Counted from the first letter of the stretch, positions 1-8,028 are shown. The stretch: 64,000 nt of DNA from an uncultured Gemmatimonadota bacterium (GCA_946887295.1 CAMPKP010000001.1:12768-76767); one strand, 5' to 3'. Translations and numbers: made by a program. The notes: generated by a model from the letters alone, not told the origin.

Positions 1-46
1 GCAAGGTGTGGCGGCCGGGACAACTCCGATCCGGAATCGCCATGCG

Positions 47-970
47 CTAAGGCCGTCCCGTTTCCACCGGCAGCTCCGTCCGCTCGGCCCACTCGGTCCA
101 GGAGCCGACGTATACCCGCACCTTCGGATAGCCGAGCAGGTACCGCAGAGTGAAATGCACGTGGCTGGCCTCGGTGGCGCTGTTGCAGTAGGCGATGATA
201 CTCCTGTCGGGCGTGATCCCCTGCGCCTGGTACGCCGCCCGTATCGCATCGGGCTGCTTCCACACGAAGCCGAACCCCTCCCGGGCCAGGTCGTCCTGCC
301 AGTAGTGGTTGATCGCGCCGGGGATGTGCCCGCGCCGCATCTGGGCCCCCGCTTCGCCGGCATACTGGTCGGGGGGTCTGGCATCCACCAGAAGCGCGTC
401 GCCGGTGCGGAGCGCCCGCTGGACGTCGTCGAGCGAGGCCTGCTCCGGCTGGAACGGCGCGGCCGGAAACGTGGTCTCAGCCAGCCGGGGGTAATTCGCT
501 ACGACCGGCCGGAGCTCCAGCTGCCACTTGAAGAAGCCGCCGTCGAGCACGTAGACCCGCCGATGACCGAATCCGGCCAGCAGCCACGCCAGAAAGGTCG
601 CATCGATGTTGCGCGTCTCGCCCGCGCTGTAGATCACCACCGGCCGGTCGAACGGCAGCCCCATGCGGGAGAACAGCGCCGCATAGGCAGGCCCTTCCAG
701 GAGCTGGGTCGGGATACCACCCCGGCTGGCGCGCAGGGTCTCAGGGTGGAGGTACACCGCGCCGGGCAGGTGGCTCCGGAGGTAGGTGAAGACGTCGGTC
801 CGGACGTCCACCAGCACCACGGGACCTCGAGCCATCCACGCGGCCAGCTCGTCGGTGGAGACGACGGCCGGCCTGGCCTCGGTGGCGGGCGCGGGGGGAA
901 CATCCGGCGCCCGGGGCGAGCCGCAGCCGACCAGGGCACCGGCCGCGACCGCGAGGCCGGTGCGCAGCAT
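47..970 (-). CDS. Rhodanese-like two-domain sulfurtransferase lipoprotein
   Basis: 307 aa. The N-terminus is a lipoprotein signal ending in LVGC (Cys17), so the enzyme should sit on the periplasmic face of a membrane. Two rhodanese domains follow. The N-terminal one (LVDVRTDVF..., then VVIYSAGETRN) has Ser where the catalytic Cys would be and is probably structural. The C-terminal one keeps a Cys in the active-site loop (AYCNSATEA). This is the usual thiosulfate/3-mercaptopyruvate sulfurtransferase layout. It is the last gene of the soxY-soxZ-MBL operon, starting 5 nt after the hydrolase stop, so a role in periplasmic sulfur transfer during thiosulfate oxidation is likely (inference from context). 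The ATG at 970 is chosen because it begins the signal peptide; the reading frame extends upstream without any family resemblance. Confidence 0.85.
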   Translation of the reverse strand: MLRTGLAVAAGALVGCGSPRAPDVPPAPATEARPAVVSTDELAAWMARGPVVLVDVRTDVFTYLRSHLPGAVYLHPETLRASRGGIPTQLLEGPAYAALFSRMGLPFDRPVVIYSAGETRNIDATFLAWLLAGFGHRRVYVLDGGFFKWQLELRPVVANYPRLAETTFPAAPFQPEQASLDDVQRALRTGDALLVDARPPDQYAGEAGAQMRRGHIPGAINHYWQDDLAREGFGFVWKQPDAIRAAYQAQGITPDRSIIAYCNSATEASHVHFTLRYLLGYPKVRVYVGSWTEWAERTELPVETGRP

Positions 971-975
971 CCGAG

Positions 976-1914
976 TCACGGCGAATCCAGCCCCATGTAC
1001 TTCCGCTCTTCCTCCACGTAGACCCTGACCGCATTCCTCCGCCGGCGCGAGTTGAGCGACACCGGCCTGGTCTCGTCTGCCGGCGGCAGCGAGGCCATGG
1101 CCCGGCGCATCGGCACTCCCTTCTCTATCGCCGCCCGCATCTGACTCTGGAGCCCCTCGAGGTAGGCCCGTGTCCGCGCGATCAGATCGCCGGCGCGTGA
1201 GGGGATGGCGCCGTGCCCCGGCACGACGGCGCGGGCGCTCAGCGCGCTCACCGTGTCGAGCACGCGCAGCAGCTCGTCCGAGTTCCCGTCGACCACCATG
1301 CTCACACCGTCCTCCACCAGGACGTCTCCCGCGAAGAGCACTCGCTCCTTCGGAAGCCACACGATCAGATCCCCCGGCGAGTGTCCCGCACCAGGGTGCG
1401 AGACGACGATGGTCCTGCCGCCGAGCCGCAGCGTGTCGGTGCCGGTGACCGGACGGTCGGGCGTGTCGGCGAACTCGAACCCGCGCATCGCGTCGAGGCC
1501 GACCACCCGCACCCAGTCGGCGATGAGCGCGTCCTCTCCGCCCTCGGACGCCAGCGTGCGCTTGTCGGGGTGGGCGATCACCCGGGCACCCGCCTTCCGC
1601 AGCACCACGGCGCCGAAATGGTGATCGGGATGATGGTGGGTGAGCACGAGCCAGCGGATGGGTCGGTCGGTGACCCGGCGGATGCTCCGCAGCAGCTGCT
1701 CGCCCTGCCGCGGACTGGCGAGCGCGTCGATCACCACGACACCGTCGTCGGTCACCACGAAGCCCGCGTTGGGCCGCCCTTCGACTCCCTTTCCCGTGTC
1801 CCCCGGAACGGCGTACACCCCGCTCGCGAGCTCGCGCACGGGAAGCGTCCCGCCGGGATCGGCCGGGGCGAGCAGCAGCAGGGGTGCGACGAGCGCGAGC
1901 TGGGAGGGGGTCAG
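976..1914 (-). CDS. Periplasmic MBL-fold metallohydrolase, SoxH-like
   Basis: Metallo-beta-lactamase fold hydrolase with the metal motif THHHPDHHFG, a second ligand loop (HPGAGHSPGD), FAGDVL and a late PGHG. The N-terminus TPSQLALVAPLLLLAP looks like an export signal, so it is probably periplasmic. SoxH-like hydrolases accompany sox genes, and this gene lies between soxZ and a rhodanese. Substrate unknown. Start: the only ATG is at 1974, deep inside soxZ (64-nt overlap). No ATG, GTG or TTG occurs near the signal peptide, but a CTG at 1914 overlaps the soxZ stop as CTGA and would give a compact signal peptide. I annotate the CTG start (312 aa) with caution; the conservative alternative is 976..1974 (332 aa). 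Confidence 0.8.
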   Translation of the reverse strand: MTPSQLALVAPLLLLAPADPGGTLPVRELASGVYAVPGDTGKGVEGRPNAGFVVTDDGVVVIDALASPRQGEQLLRSIRRVTDRPIRWLVLTHHHPDHHFGAVVLRKAGARVIAHPDKRTLASEGGEDALIADWVRVVGLDAMRGFEFADTPDRPVTGTDTLRLGGRTIVVSHPGAGHSPGDLIVWLPKERVLFAGDVLVEDGVSMVVDGNSDELLRVLDTVSALSARAVVPGHGAIPSRAGDLIARTRAYLEGLQSQMRAAIEKGVPMRRAMASLPPADETRPVSLNSRRRRNAVRVYVEEERKYMGLDSP

Positions 1915-2249
1915 GCCGAGACGAACTTGATGTCGGCCGACTGCTTGAACACGCCGCCGCGGTTGTCGGTCCATACCATGGCGAGCGGCGCTTCGCGATC
2001 GGCCTTGAGCGTGAAGCTGATGACGGGGTCCCGGCTCACGCCGGAAGTCCAGGTGAAGCGGGCGATCTCCTCGCCACCATACGTGACCACGACGTCCCTG
2101 ATGAAATAGGCAGGGATCGGCTGGCCGTCGGCGTCGCGGAAGAATCCGGTGTCCATCGGGTGCGAGACGATCGCGTTCACCGTGATCAGCTCGCCCCGGA
2201 CCACCTGGTCGGGCACTCGGATGCGGGCGTCGCCGGTCTCGGCGCTCAT
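1911..2249 (-). CDS. soxZ: Thiosulfate-oxidation carrier subunit SoxZ
   Basis: 112 aa, the usual size for SoxZ, the Ig-like partner of SoxY. Family features visible are RVPDQVVRGELITVNAIVSHPMDTG near the N-terminus as separated blocks, IRDVVVTYGGEEI, and the C-terminal strand ending DIKFVSA. SoxYZ carries sulfur intermediates covalently during periplasmic thiosulfate oxidation. The start at 2249 forms an ATGA overlap with the soxY stop, which favours it over the GTG at 2258. The stop overlaps the CTG proposed as the start of the next gene. No soxAX, soxB or soxCD lies in the window, so the enzymes that load and unload the carrier must be elsewhere or absent. Confidence 0.93.
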   Translation of the reverse strand: MSAETGDARIRVPDQVVRGELITVNAIVSHPMDTGFFRDADGQPIPAYFIRDVVVTYGGEEIARFTWTSGVSRDPVISFTLKADREAPLAMVWTDNRGGVFKQSADIKFVSA

Positions 2250-2755
2250 CAGCCGCACCCGTTCAGCGTGACCTGGACTCGGGCGTAGTCCGCCCAGATC
2301 TCACCGGTGTTGGTCGCCGCGATGGCGCGCACCCAGGTGGTGCGTTTCATCTTGATCCGGGTGGAGATCGCCACCGATCCTATGGCGGGCGTGAGCTGGA
2401 AGGCCGCCAGATGTGCGTCGGGGTTGTGGTCCACGATCAGATGGATCGCCTTGACGTACCGCTCCGGGGTCATGGGAAGGTCGCTCTCGATGATCACCGG
2501 AACGACGCGCCCATCCTCCGCCACCAGCGGCATGTCGAGCGACAGGTGCCCACGCCGGATCGGTTTTCCGCCGGAGATATCGCGGAGGATCCGGGCCACG
2601 TCCTCGTTGGGCACCTCGGGATCGTCCGGCCCGGGGCCATAGGCTGCGAGCAACCGCTCACCCTGGAGAAGCGAGGCGGGCCCCATCATCCCCGCCGCGG
2701 CCAGCAGAGCGCTGCGCAGGAAGAGACGGCGGGAAGTCTGGTCGGAGCTCGACAT
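2249..2755 (-). CDS. soxY: Thiosulfate-oxidation carrier subunit SoxY
   Basis: 168 aa. A twin-arginine signal (SRRLFLRSALLAAAG) directs folded export. The mature part matches SoxY: DVARILRDISGGKPI, DMPLVAEDGRVVPV and a C-terminal swinging arm ending VTLNGCG with the sulfur-carrying Cys second from last. The canonical tail is GGCGG, so this one is slightly shortened. It forms an operon with soxZ, the MBL hydrolase and the rhodanese. The ATG at 2755 begins the Tat signal. The upstream sequence has TTGACT, a 17-nt spacer, GAGTTT and then only 6 nt before the ATG, so the message may be leaderless. Confidence 0.92.
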   Translation of the reverse strand: MSSSDQTSRRLFLRSALLAAAGMMGPASLLQGERLLAAYGPGPDDPEVPNEDVARILRDISGGKPIRRGHLSLDMPLVAEDGRVVPVIIESDLPMTPERYVKAIHLIVDHNPDAHLAAFQLTPAIGSVAISTRIKMKRTTWVRAIAATNTGEIWADYARVQVTLNGCG

Positions 2756-2761
2756 GAGAGA

Positions 2762-2790
2762 AAACTCGGCCGCCGTGCCGACCAAGTCAA
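2762..2790 (-). promoter_or_regulatory. Putative soxY promoter (leaderless arrangement)
   Basis: On the minus strand, -35 TTGACT (2790-2785), 17-nt spacer, -10-like GAGTTT (2767-2762), then 6 nt to the soxY ATG. The -35 is strong. The -10 keeps only the conserved A and last T plus one more match. Transcription would begin at or next to the start codon. Confidence 0.45.
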
Positions 2791-3032
2791 GCAACGACAC
2801 CGGACATTCCGACTCGATGGACAGGGGCTGCCCCGGGTGAGCCCAGGCAAGGACGATCACCCGGTGCGCGCTCGCATCCAACGGCGCTCCGAGAACAGCG
2901 CTGGGTCGGCCAAACCGTGCACCGGCAACCCTTTGCCTCGTAGCGGCGGCCCGGGACAGGATTTGCGGAGCCGCGGCGCGAGGATTGCGGCAGACAGGCC
3001 GGCCCATCGCGATCCGGGCCACGCTCTGCAAC

Positions 3033-3061
3033 TTGTGTCACCTGACCGGGATCACTAGTTT
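3033..3061 (+). promoter_or_regulatory. Putative promoter of the sphingolipid operon
   Basis: TTGTGT (3033-3038), 17-nt spacer, TAGTTT (3056-3061), in a locally A/T-rich stretch. This fits a sigma-70-type promoter; the start point would be near 3068. A TTGTGT -35 also appears ahead of the act operon. Confidence 0.5.
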
Positions 3062-3123
3062 AAACTCTTCAACTACAAAGCGATGTGGGGGCACGAATTA
3101 CCTCCTCTCTGCTCCGAGGCACC

Positions 3124-4329
3124 GTGGATACCCAAGAGCTTCAACAGGTCGCGCTCTTCGAGAAGTGCCGGACGTTCACCAAGGCCCGTGAGATCCAGGC
3201 GGCCGGCCTCTATCCCTACTTCAATCCGATCTCGGAGTCGGAAGACACCGTCGTCGTCATCGACGGTCACAAGCGGATCATGCTGGGGTCCAACAATTAT
3301 CTGGGCCTCACCCATCATCCGAAGGTGCTCGAGGCTGCCGCCGCCGCTCTCCGTCGGTACGGCTCCGGCTGCACCGGCAGCCGGTTCCTGAACGGAACGC
3401 TCGACCTGCACGAGCAGCTCGAGGCGGCGCTCTCCGACTTCCTCGGCAAGGAAGCCTGCCTGGTCTTCTCCACCGGCTACTCCGCCAACCTGGGTCTGAT
3501 CTCGGGACTGGTCGGCCGGGGCGAAGTGGTCTACCTCGACAAGCTCGACCACGCCTCCATCGTGGACGGCGCCAAGCTCTCGTACGGCGACACCGAGCGC
3601 TTCAATCACGGCGACCTGGCGAACCTGGAGCGCCGGATGGAGCGGAACGGCTTCGGGCGCGGCTCGATGATCGTGGTAGACGGCGTGTACTCGATGGAAG
3701 GGAACATCGCCGACGTGCCGGGGCTCGTCCGGGTGAGCCGCAAGTACGGCGCGGCTCTGGCCCTCGACGACGCGCACGCCCTTGGCGTGCTGGGTCCCAA
3801 CGGTGACGGAACCGCGGCGCACTTCGGGCTCACCGACGAGGTGGACATCATCGCCGGGACCTTCTCGAAATCGCTGGCATCGATCGGCGGGTTCGTGGCC
3901 GGGTCGGAGAGCGTCATCCATTACCTGAAGCATCACAGCCGGCCGCTCATCTTCACGGCCTCGCTGCCCCCGGCCAACACGGCCGGCGTGCTGGCGGCGC
4001 TCCAGGTGCTTCAGGACGAGCCGGAGCGCCGGGACCAGCTCTGGTCCAACACGCGGCGCCTCCAGGAGGGATTCCGGAGCCTCGGGTTCGAGATCGGGCC
4101 GACCCAGACGCCGATCGTTCCGGTGCTCATCGGGCCGCTGGAGAAGACGTTCCTGATGTGGCGCCGGCTGTTCGACGCCGGGGTGTTCACCAACCCCGTC
4201 GCGCCGCCGGCGGTGCCGGCGTCTCAGTGCCGGCTGCGCACCAGCCTCATGGCCACCCATACGTTCGACCAGATCGATTTCGCCCTCGAGCAGTTCGGCC
4301 GCATCGGACGGGACCTGGGGGTCATCTGA
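3124..4329 (+). CDS. spt: Serine palmitoyltransferase-like PLP-dependent acyltransferase
   Basis: 401 aa alpha-oxoamine synthase (fold type I PLP enzyme), which condenses an amino acid with an acyl thioester. Visible motifs are LGSNNYLGLTHHP near the N-terminus, GSGCTGSR, the PLP-contacting LDDAHALG near residue 215, and the Schiff-base Lys249 in GTFSKSLASIGG. Paralogous families (KBL, BioF, HemA, SPT) share these. SPT is preferred because the next three genes are the other steps of bacterial sphingolipid synthesis and no biotin, threonine or haem genes are nearby. It would make 3-ketosphinganine from serine and an acyl-CoA or acyl-ACP. Start: GTG at 3124 has GAGG 4-5 nt upstream. The frame also opens at a GTG at 3085 without a Shine-Dalgarno sequence. 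Confidence 0.85.
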   Translation: MDTQELQQVALFEKCRTFTKAREIQAAGLYPYFNPISESEDTVVVIDGHKRIMLGSNNYLGLTHHPKVLEAAAAALRRYGSGCTGSRFLNGTLDLHEQLEAALSDFLGKEACLVFSTGYSANLGLISGLVGRGEVVYLDKLDHASIVDGAKLSYGDTERFNHGDLANLERRMERNGFGRGSMIVVDGVYSMEGNIADVPGLVRVSRKYGAALALDDAHALGVLGPNGDGTAAHFGLTDEVDIIAGTFSKSLASIGGFVAGSESVIHYLKHHSRPLIFTASLPPANTAGVLAALQVLQDEPERRDQLWSNTRRLQEGFRSLGFEIGPTQTPIVPVLIGPLEKTFLMWRRLFDAGVFTNPVAPPAVPASQCRLRTSLMATHTFDQIDFALEQFGRIGRDLGVI

Positions 4330-5462
4330 ACCCACCGCTGCGCGTCCGCGCGGCGCGGGACCGACGGGACCTCAAGCGCTTCATCGACCTGCCTTACCGA
4401 CTCCACGCGCGGGACCCGATCTGGGTCCCGCCGTTGCGTCGGGACGTCGCCCTCCTCCTCTCGCGCTCGAAGAACCCCTTCTTCGAGCACGCCGAGGCCG
4501 AGTACTTCCTCGCGGAGCGGGACGGCGTCGTGGTGGGCCGCATCGCCGCCATCAGCAATCGCCTCCACAACGAGATCCATGGCGACCGGGTGGGCTTCTT
4601 CGGCTTCTTCGAGTGTATCGACGACCAGCGGGTCGCCGACGCGCTGTTCGAGGCGGCCGCCGAGTGGTGCCGGGGGAAGGGCCACGACGTCCTCCGCGGC
4701 CCGGCATCGTTCTCGGTCAACGACGAGTGCGGACTCCTGGTCGACGGGTTCCAGTTCCCTCCCACTCTGATGATGCCGCACAATCCGCCCTACTTCGTAC
4801 CCCTGGTGGAGCGCGCCGGCTTCACCAAGGCCAGAGACCTGTGGGTGTATCAGGGCGGGCGCGAGGACCGCTACGTGCCGGTGCCCGAGCGGCTCGCCCG
4901 CGGCACGGAGCTGATCCGCCAGCGCCTGGGCATCACCATCCGGCCGCTGGATCTCTCGCACTTCGACCAGGAGGTCGAGCGCGTCAAGGAGATCTACAAC
5001 CAGGCCTGGGAGAAGAACTGGGGATTCGTTCCGATGACCGAGCGCGAGATCGACCATCTCGCGGAACAGTTCAGGCCGGTGGTCATCCCCGACTTCGTGC
5101 CGGTGGCCGAGAAGGACGGGAAGGTGATCGGTTTCGGCATCGCGCTGCCGGATCTGAACGTGGTTTTCCGGAAGAACCGGTCGGGATGGCTGCTCCCCGT
5201 CCTGCCCCGGCTCCTGTGGGCGCTCAAGCGGCGGAAGATCCGGCGGGCGAGAATCCTGCTCCTCGGCGTGGTTCCGGAATACCGGGGAAAAGCGGTGGAC
5301 GCCATGCTCTACCACTGGATCTGGACTCGCGCGGAGAAGCTGGGATTCAGCTGGGGAGAGGCGGGGTGGATCCTGGAGGACAACGCCGCCATGAACGCCG
5401 GGCTCGAGAAGATGACCTTCCGGGTCTACAAGACCTATCGCCTCTACGACCGGCCGATATGA
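4326..5462 (+). CDS. GNAT-like N-acyltransferase, candidate bacterial ceramide synthase
   Basis: 378 aa. The protein begins with a block typical of a conserved family (DLKRFIDLPYRLHARDPIWVP split by few changes), continues with RGPASFSVNDECGLLVDGF and MMPHNPPYF, and ends in an acetyltransferase-like core (LLLGVVPEYRGKAVDAMLYH). Known biology: the Caulobacter bacterial ceramide synthase belongs to the GNAT superfamily and is encoded near spt and a ceramide reductase. Inference: this gene does the N-acylation step. No ATG, GTG or TTG lies near the conserved N-terminus. A CTG at 4326 overlaps the spt stop as CTGA and follows GGGGG at 4-nt spacing. The open frame extends back to 4158 inside spt, where its sequence looks non-homologous. 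Confidence 0.75.
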   Translation: MNPPLRVRAARDRRDLKRFIDLPYRLHARDPIWVPPLRRDVALLLSRSKNPFFEHAEAEYFLAERDGVVVGRIAAISNRLHNEIHGDRVGFFGFFECIDDQRVADALFEAAAEWCRGKGHDVLRGPASFSVNDECGLLVDGFQFPPTLMMPHNPPYFVPLVERAGFTKARDLWVYQGGREDRYVPVPERLARGTELIRQRLGITIRPLDLSHFDQEVERVKEIYNQAWEKNWGFVPMTEREIDHLAEQFRPVVIPDFVPVAEKDGKVIGFGIALPDLNVVFRKNRSGWLLPVLPRLLWALKRRKIRRARILLLGVVPEYRGKAVDAMLYHWIWTRAEKLGFSWGEAGWILEDNAAMNAGLEKMTFRVYKTYRLYDRPI

Positions 5463-6427
5463 GGGTGCTGGTCACGGGGGCGACCGGTTTCGTGGGCGGC
5501 CATCTGGCCGAGGCGCTCCGCCGCCGCGGCGACGAGGTGACGGCCCTGGTGCGCTCGCCCGGGAAGGCCGGGGCTCTCGCACAGCTGGACGTCCGCGTCG
5601 TCCCGGGCGACCTGGACGACCGGGACAGCCTGGCGCGCGCCGTCGAGAGCCAGGAGATCGTCTACCACGTGGCCGGACTGGTGGCGGCGAGAAGTGAGAA
5701 CGAGTTCATGCGCTGCAACCGCGACGGAACCGCGAGCCTGGTCCGGGCCGCGTCGGGCGCGGGGGTGTCGCGGTTCGTGCTGGTATCATCGATGGCCGCC
5801 GGCGGTCCGGCGCCGCGCGGCCGACCGCTCACCGGGACCGAGCCGGCGCAGCCGGTGACCGCGTACGGACGCAGCAAGCTCGCTGCCGAAGCCGCGGTCA
5901 CCGCGAGCACCCTGCCCTGGGTCATCGTGCGCCCCCCCACGGTCTATGGGCCTCGCGATCGCGAGGTCCTCAAGGTGTTTCGCATGGCGCGGCTCGGCGC
6001 AGCGCCCGTCTTCGGCGACGGCAGCCAACAGCTCTCGGCCGTGCATGGCGCCGATCTCGCGAGCGCCCTGGTCGCGTCGGGAACGGCGGCCGCCACGGTC
6101 GGGAAGATCTACTACGCCTGTCATCCGGAGATCACCACCAGCGCGGAGTTCGTGCGGGCAGTGGGGGCCGCGATGGGCCGCGAGCTGAGGCTGGTGCCGA
6201 TTCCTCCAGCCGTCGGCCGGGCCTTGCTGGCGGTGACGGAGGCGTCGTCGCGGATCGCCGGGCAGACCACCATCCTCACCCGTGACAAGGCCAACGAGTT
6301 CTTCCAGGACGCCTGGACCGGTGATCCGGGGCCGCTGACCCGGGACTCGGGATGGCAGGCGGCTCACGACCTGACCTCGGGACTCGCCGACACCTATCGG
6401 TGGTATCGGAGCGCGGGATGGCTGTAG
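5459..6427 (+). CDS. NAD(P)-dependent epimerase/reductase, candidate ceramide reductase
   Basis: 322 aa extended short-chain dehydrogenase. The Rossmann motif VTGATGFVG is at residues 5-13, the catalytic Tyr-x3-Lys is AYGRSK, and VIVRPPTVYGPRD is the typical extended-SDR substrate-side motif. In Caulobacter the step that reduces the 3-keto group (CerR) is carried out by an NAD-dependent epimerase-family protein encoded beside spt, which makes that the best guess here. Start ATG overlaps the stop of the acyltransferase (ATGA), so the two are translationally coupled. A sterol or hopanoid dehydrogenase of the same superfamily is an alternative if the cluster assignment is wrong. Confidence 0.8.
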   Translation: MRVLVTGATGFVGGHLAEALRRRGDEVTALVRSPGKAGALAQLDVRVVPGDLDDRDSLARAVESQEIVYHVAGLVAARSENEFMRCNRDGTASLVRAASGAGVSRFVLVSSMAAGGPAPRGRPLTGTEPAQPVTAYGRSKLAAEAAVTASTLPWVIVRPPTVYGPRDREVLKVFRMARLGAAPVFGDGSQQLSAVHGADLASALVASGTAAATVGKIYYACHPEITTSAEFVRAVGAAMGRELRLVPIPPAVGRALLAVTEASSRIAGQTTILTRDKANEFFQDAWTGDPGPLTRDSGWQAAHDLTSGLADTYRWYRSAGWL

Positions 6428-7302
6428 CCGTGCAGGCGGCGCGCGAGGGCGTCGCCCCGGCCCGCGGCATGCCGCTGCGGGCGGTCGACCTGCTGCTGGC
6501 CGGGTATCTGGCGCTGGTCACGATGGTCGCCCTGGCTCGCGCGCCGGAGCAGCCGGGATGCTGGTGGCTGGTAGGAGCGCACGCGCTCTTCGCCGTGTTG
6601 CTCTATCTGATCACCCGACCGGGGCTCGGCGCCCTCGGACGCACCATTCGCGAGCTCTATCCCCTGCTGCTGCTCGCGGGACTGTACGGCGAGCTCGACG
6701 TGCTGAACGGCGCGGGCGCGATCGCGGTCCACGACGGGATGGTGCAGCGGTGGGAGCTGGCGATCTTCGGTACCCAGCTCAGCACCGAATGGTGGCGCGC
6801 CATGCCGAGCCCGTTCTGGTCGGCGCTGCTGCACGCCGCCTATCTCTCGTACTACCCGATCGTGGTCACGCCGGCGTTCTACTTCGCCTGGCGGCGGAAC
6901 CTGCCCGCCCTGCGGCATTTCGTGCTCGTGCTCATGGCGACCTTCGTCGTCTGCTATCTGGCATTCATCTTCTTTCCCGTCGCCGGTCCGTATTACGTCT
7001 TTCCCCGGCCGGACCCGTGGTTCACCGACAACGTGTTCGCCCGGATGGTGTACGGGACGCTCGCCACCGGGAGCTCCTACGGGGCCGCGTTTCCCAGCTC
7101 CCACGTCGCGGCGACGCTGGCCGTGGCCCTCGCCTCCGCCCGGGGCTCGAAGGCACTCGCCTGGGCGCTGGCGCTGCCCACGGTGCTGCTCACCGTCGCC
7201 GTGGTCTACTGTCAGATGCACTACGGAGTGGACGCGGTGGCCGGGCTGCTCGTCGGAGCCGCCGTGGCGGCGGTCGTCGGGAGACGCACGTCGAGGGCGT
7301 GA
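6418..7302 (+). CDS. PAP2/Aur1-superfamily membrane phosphotransferase or phosphatase
   Basis: 294 aa with about six predicted membrane spans. The C-terminal active-site region has GAAFPSSHVAA (histidine motif) and QMHYGVDAVAGLL (second His and Asp). The Arg of classical PAP2 phosphatases (SRxxxxxH) is replaced by YCQMH, as in Aur1-type inositolphosphoryl-transferases, where the third motif is HxxxD. As last gene of the sphingolipid cluster, overlapping the reductase by 10 nt, it may put a phospho-headgroup onto ceramide or dephosphorylate a sphingoid intermediate. The exact headgroup cannot be read from sequence. It is followed by a strong terminator. Confidence 0.8.
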   Translation: MAVAVQAAREGVAPARGMPLRAVDLLLAGYLALVTMVALARAPEQPGCWWLVGAHALFAVLLYLITRPGLGALGRTIRELYPLLLLAGLYGELDVLNGAGAIAVHDGMVQRWELAIFGTQLSTEWWRAMPSPFWSALLHAAYLSYYPIVVTPAFYFAWRRNLPALRHFVLVLMATFVVCYLAFIFFPVAGPYYVFPRPDPWFTDNVFARMVYGTLATGSSYGAAFPSSHVAATLAVALASARGSKALAWALALPTVLLTVAVVYCQMHYGVDAVAGLLVGAAVAAVVGRRTSRA

Positions 7303-7324
7303 ACGGTGGATGGGCAGGAACGAG

Positions 7325-7358
7325 AAAAGGGGGACCGCGCCATCGCGGTCCCCCTTTT
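7325..7358. terminator. Bidirectional intrinsic terminator
   Basis: Perfect 15-bp stem (7325-7339 with 7344-7358) and a CCAT loop. The arm ends are AAAA and TTTT, so it can work for the plus-strand lipid operon and for the convergent cupredoxin gene. Confidence 0.9.
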
Positions 7359-7397
7359 CCGGTTCGATCTCACAGTCTGCTGTTTGCCGCCACGGCC

Positions 7398-7877
7398 TTA
7401 CTCCACCTTCAGCTTGCCCTTCATGCCCAGCGCCAGGTGCGGCAGGCAGTAGTACTTGTACTCGCCCGCGGGCGCACCCGCGAAGTTCACGGTGTAGATC
7501 GCGTTCGGCTCGGTGAGCAGGGAGCCCTCGAGCGGCGCCATCTGATCCGGCATGCCGGCCTTGAGCACCTCGGCCGCGCCGCTCGGAATGCTGTCCGCCC
7601 AGAAGGAAACATTGTGCGGGCCGCCGCTCACGTTGTGGAACCGGACGACGTCGCCCGACTTGATCGTGAGCTCGTCGGGCACGTACTTGTAGCTGGTTCC
7701 CTCGAGAACCATGTTGACGTCGTGCGTCGTCCCGCCGCCCGCAGGAGCTGCCTCGCCCGCGGCCGGAGCCGCCTGATCCGGGGTCGCCGTCGTCTGCTGA
7801 TCACCAGCCTTCTGCTCGCCGCCACCGCAGGCCGCCAGAACGAAAGCGAGCCCCGCCACCATGGAAGTCACGCGCAT
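7398..7877 (-). CDS. Cupredoxin (plastocyanin/azurin-like) lipoprotein
   Basis: 159 aa. Lipoprotein signal with lipobox LAAC at Cys17, then a 35-residue Ala/Gly/Pro-rich linker and a C-terminal blue-copper domain. Copper ligands are visible as His88 (GGPHNV), Cys144 (YYCLPH), His147 and Met152 (LGMKG), in the spacing of a type-1 site. It probably carries electrons in the periplasm, possibly between alternative complex III (10.6-18.2 kb) and a terminal oxidase; that partnership is inference. A Crp-type palindrome lies about 63-84 nt upstream of the start, suggesting regulation by a Crp/Fnr-family factor. Confidence 0.92.
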   Translation of the reverse strand: MRVTSMVAGLAFVLAACGGGEQKAGDQQTTATPDQAAPAAGEAAPAGGGTTHDVNMVLEGTSYKYVPDELTIKSGDVVRFHNVSGGPHNVSFWADSIPSGAAEVLKAGMPDQMAPLEGSLLTEPNAIYTVNFAGAPAGEYKYYCLPHLALGMKGKLKVE

Positions 7878-7939
7878 CGCCGATCTGCCTCCGAATCTAT
7901 GAATTAATCCGACACCCTCTGTTACCCACTGTCACCCGA

Positions 7940-7961
7940 CTTTGTGAAGTCGTTCACAAAG
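7940..7961. promoter_or_regulatory. Crp/Fnr-type palindromic operator
   Basis: Perfect dyad CTTTGTGAA-N4-TTCACAAAG. Its core is TGTGA-N6-TCACA, the consensus of Crp-family regulators. It lies between the cupredoxin gene (minus) and the Cys-rich protein gene (plus) and could control either. Confidence 0.6.
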
Positions 7962-8028
7962 ATACTGTCCCCTCTCGTGAAGGGAAGAGGGACAGCCGGC
8001 CGTCGCGGCGCGGGTGCATGATTACTAT

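Larger units (their letters stand above)
2756..3123. other. Divergent intergenic region between soxY and the sphingolipid operon
   Basis: 368 bp with no convincing gene. It holds a soxY promoter candidate at one end and an spt promoter candidate at the other. Reading frames that cross it have atypical composition and no recognisable family. Nothing else is seen in the middle. Confidence 0.6.

Noticed and set aside
8..1021. 337-codon plus-strand frame over the rhodanese gene
   Set aside because: Antisense shadow without motifs; the minus strand has a signal peptide and both rhodanese domains.
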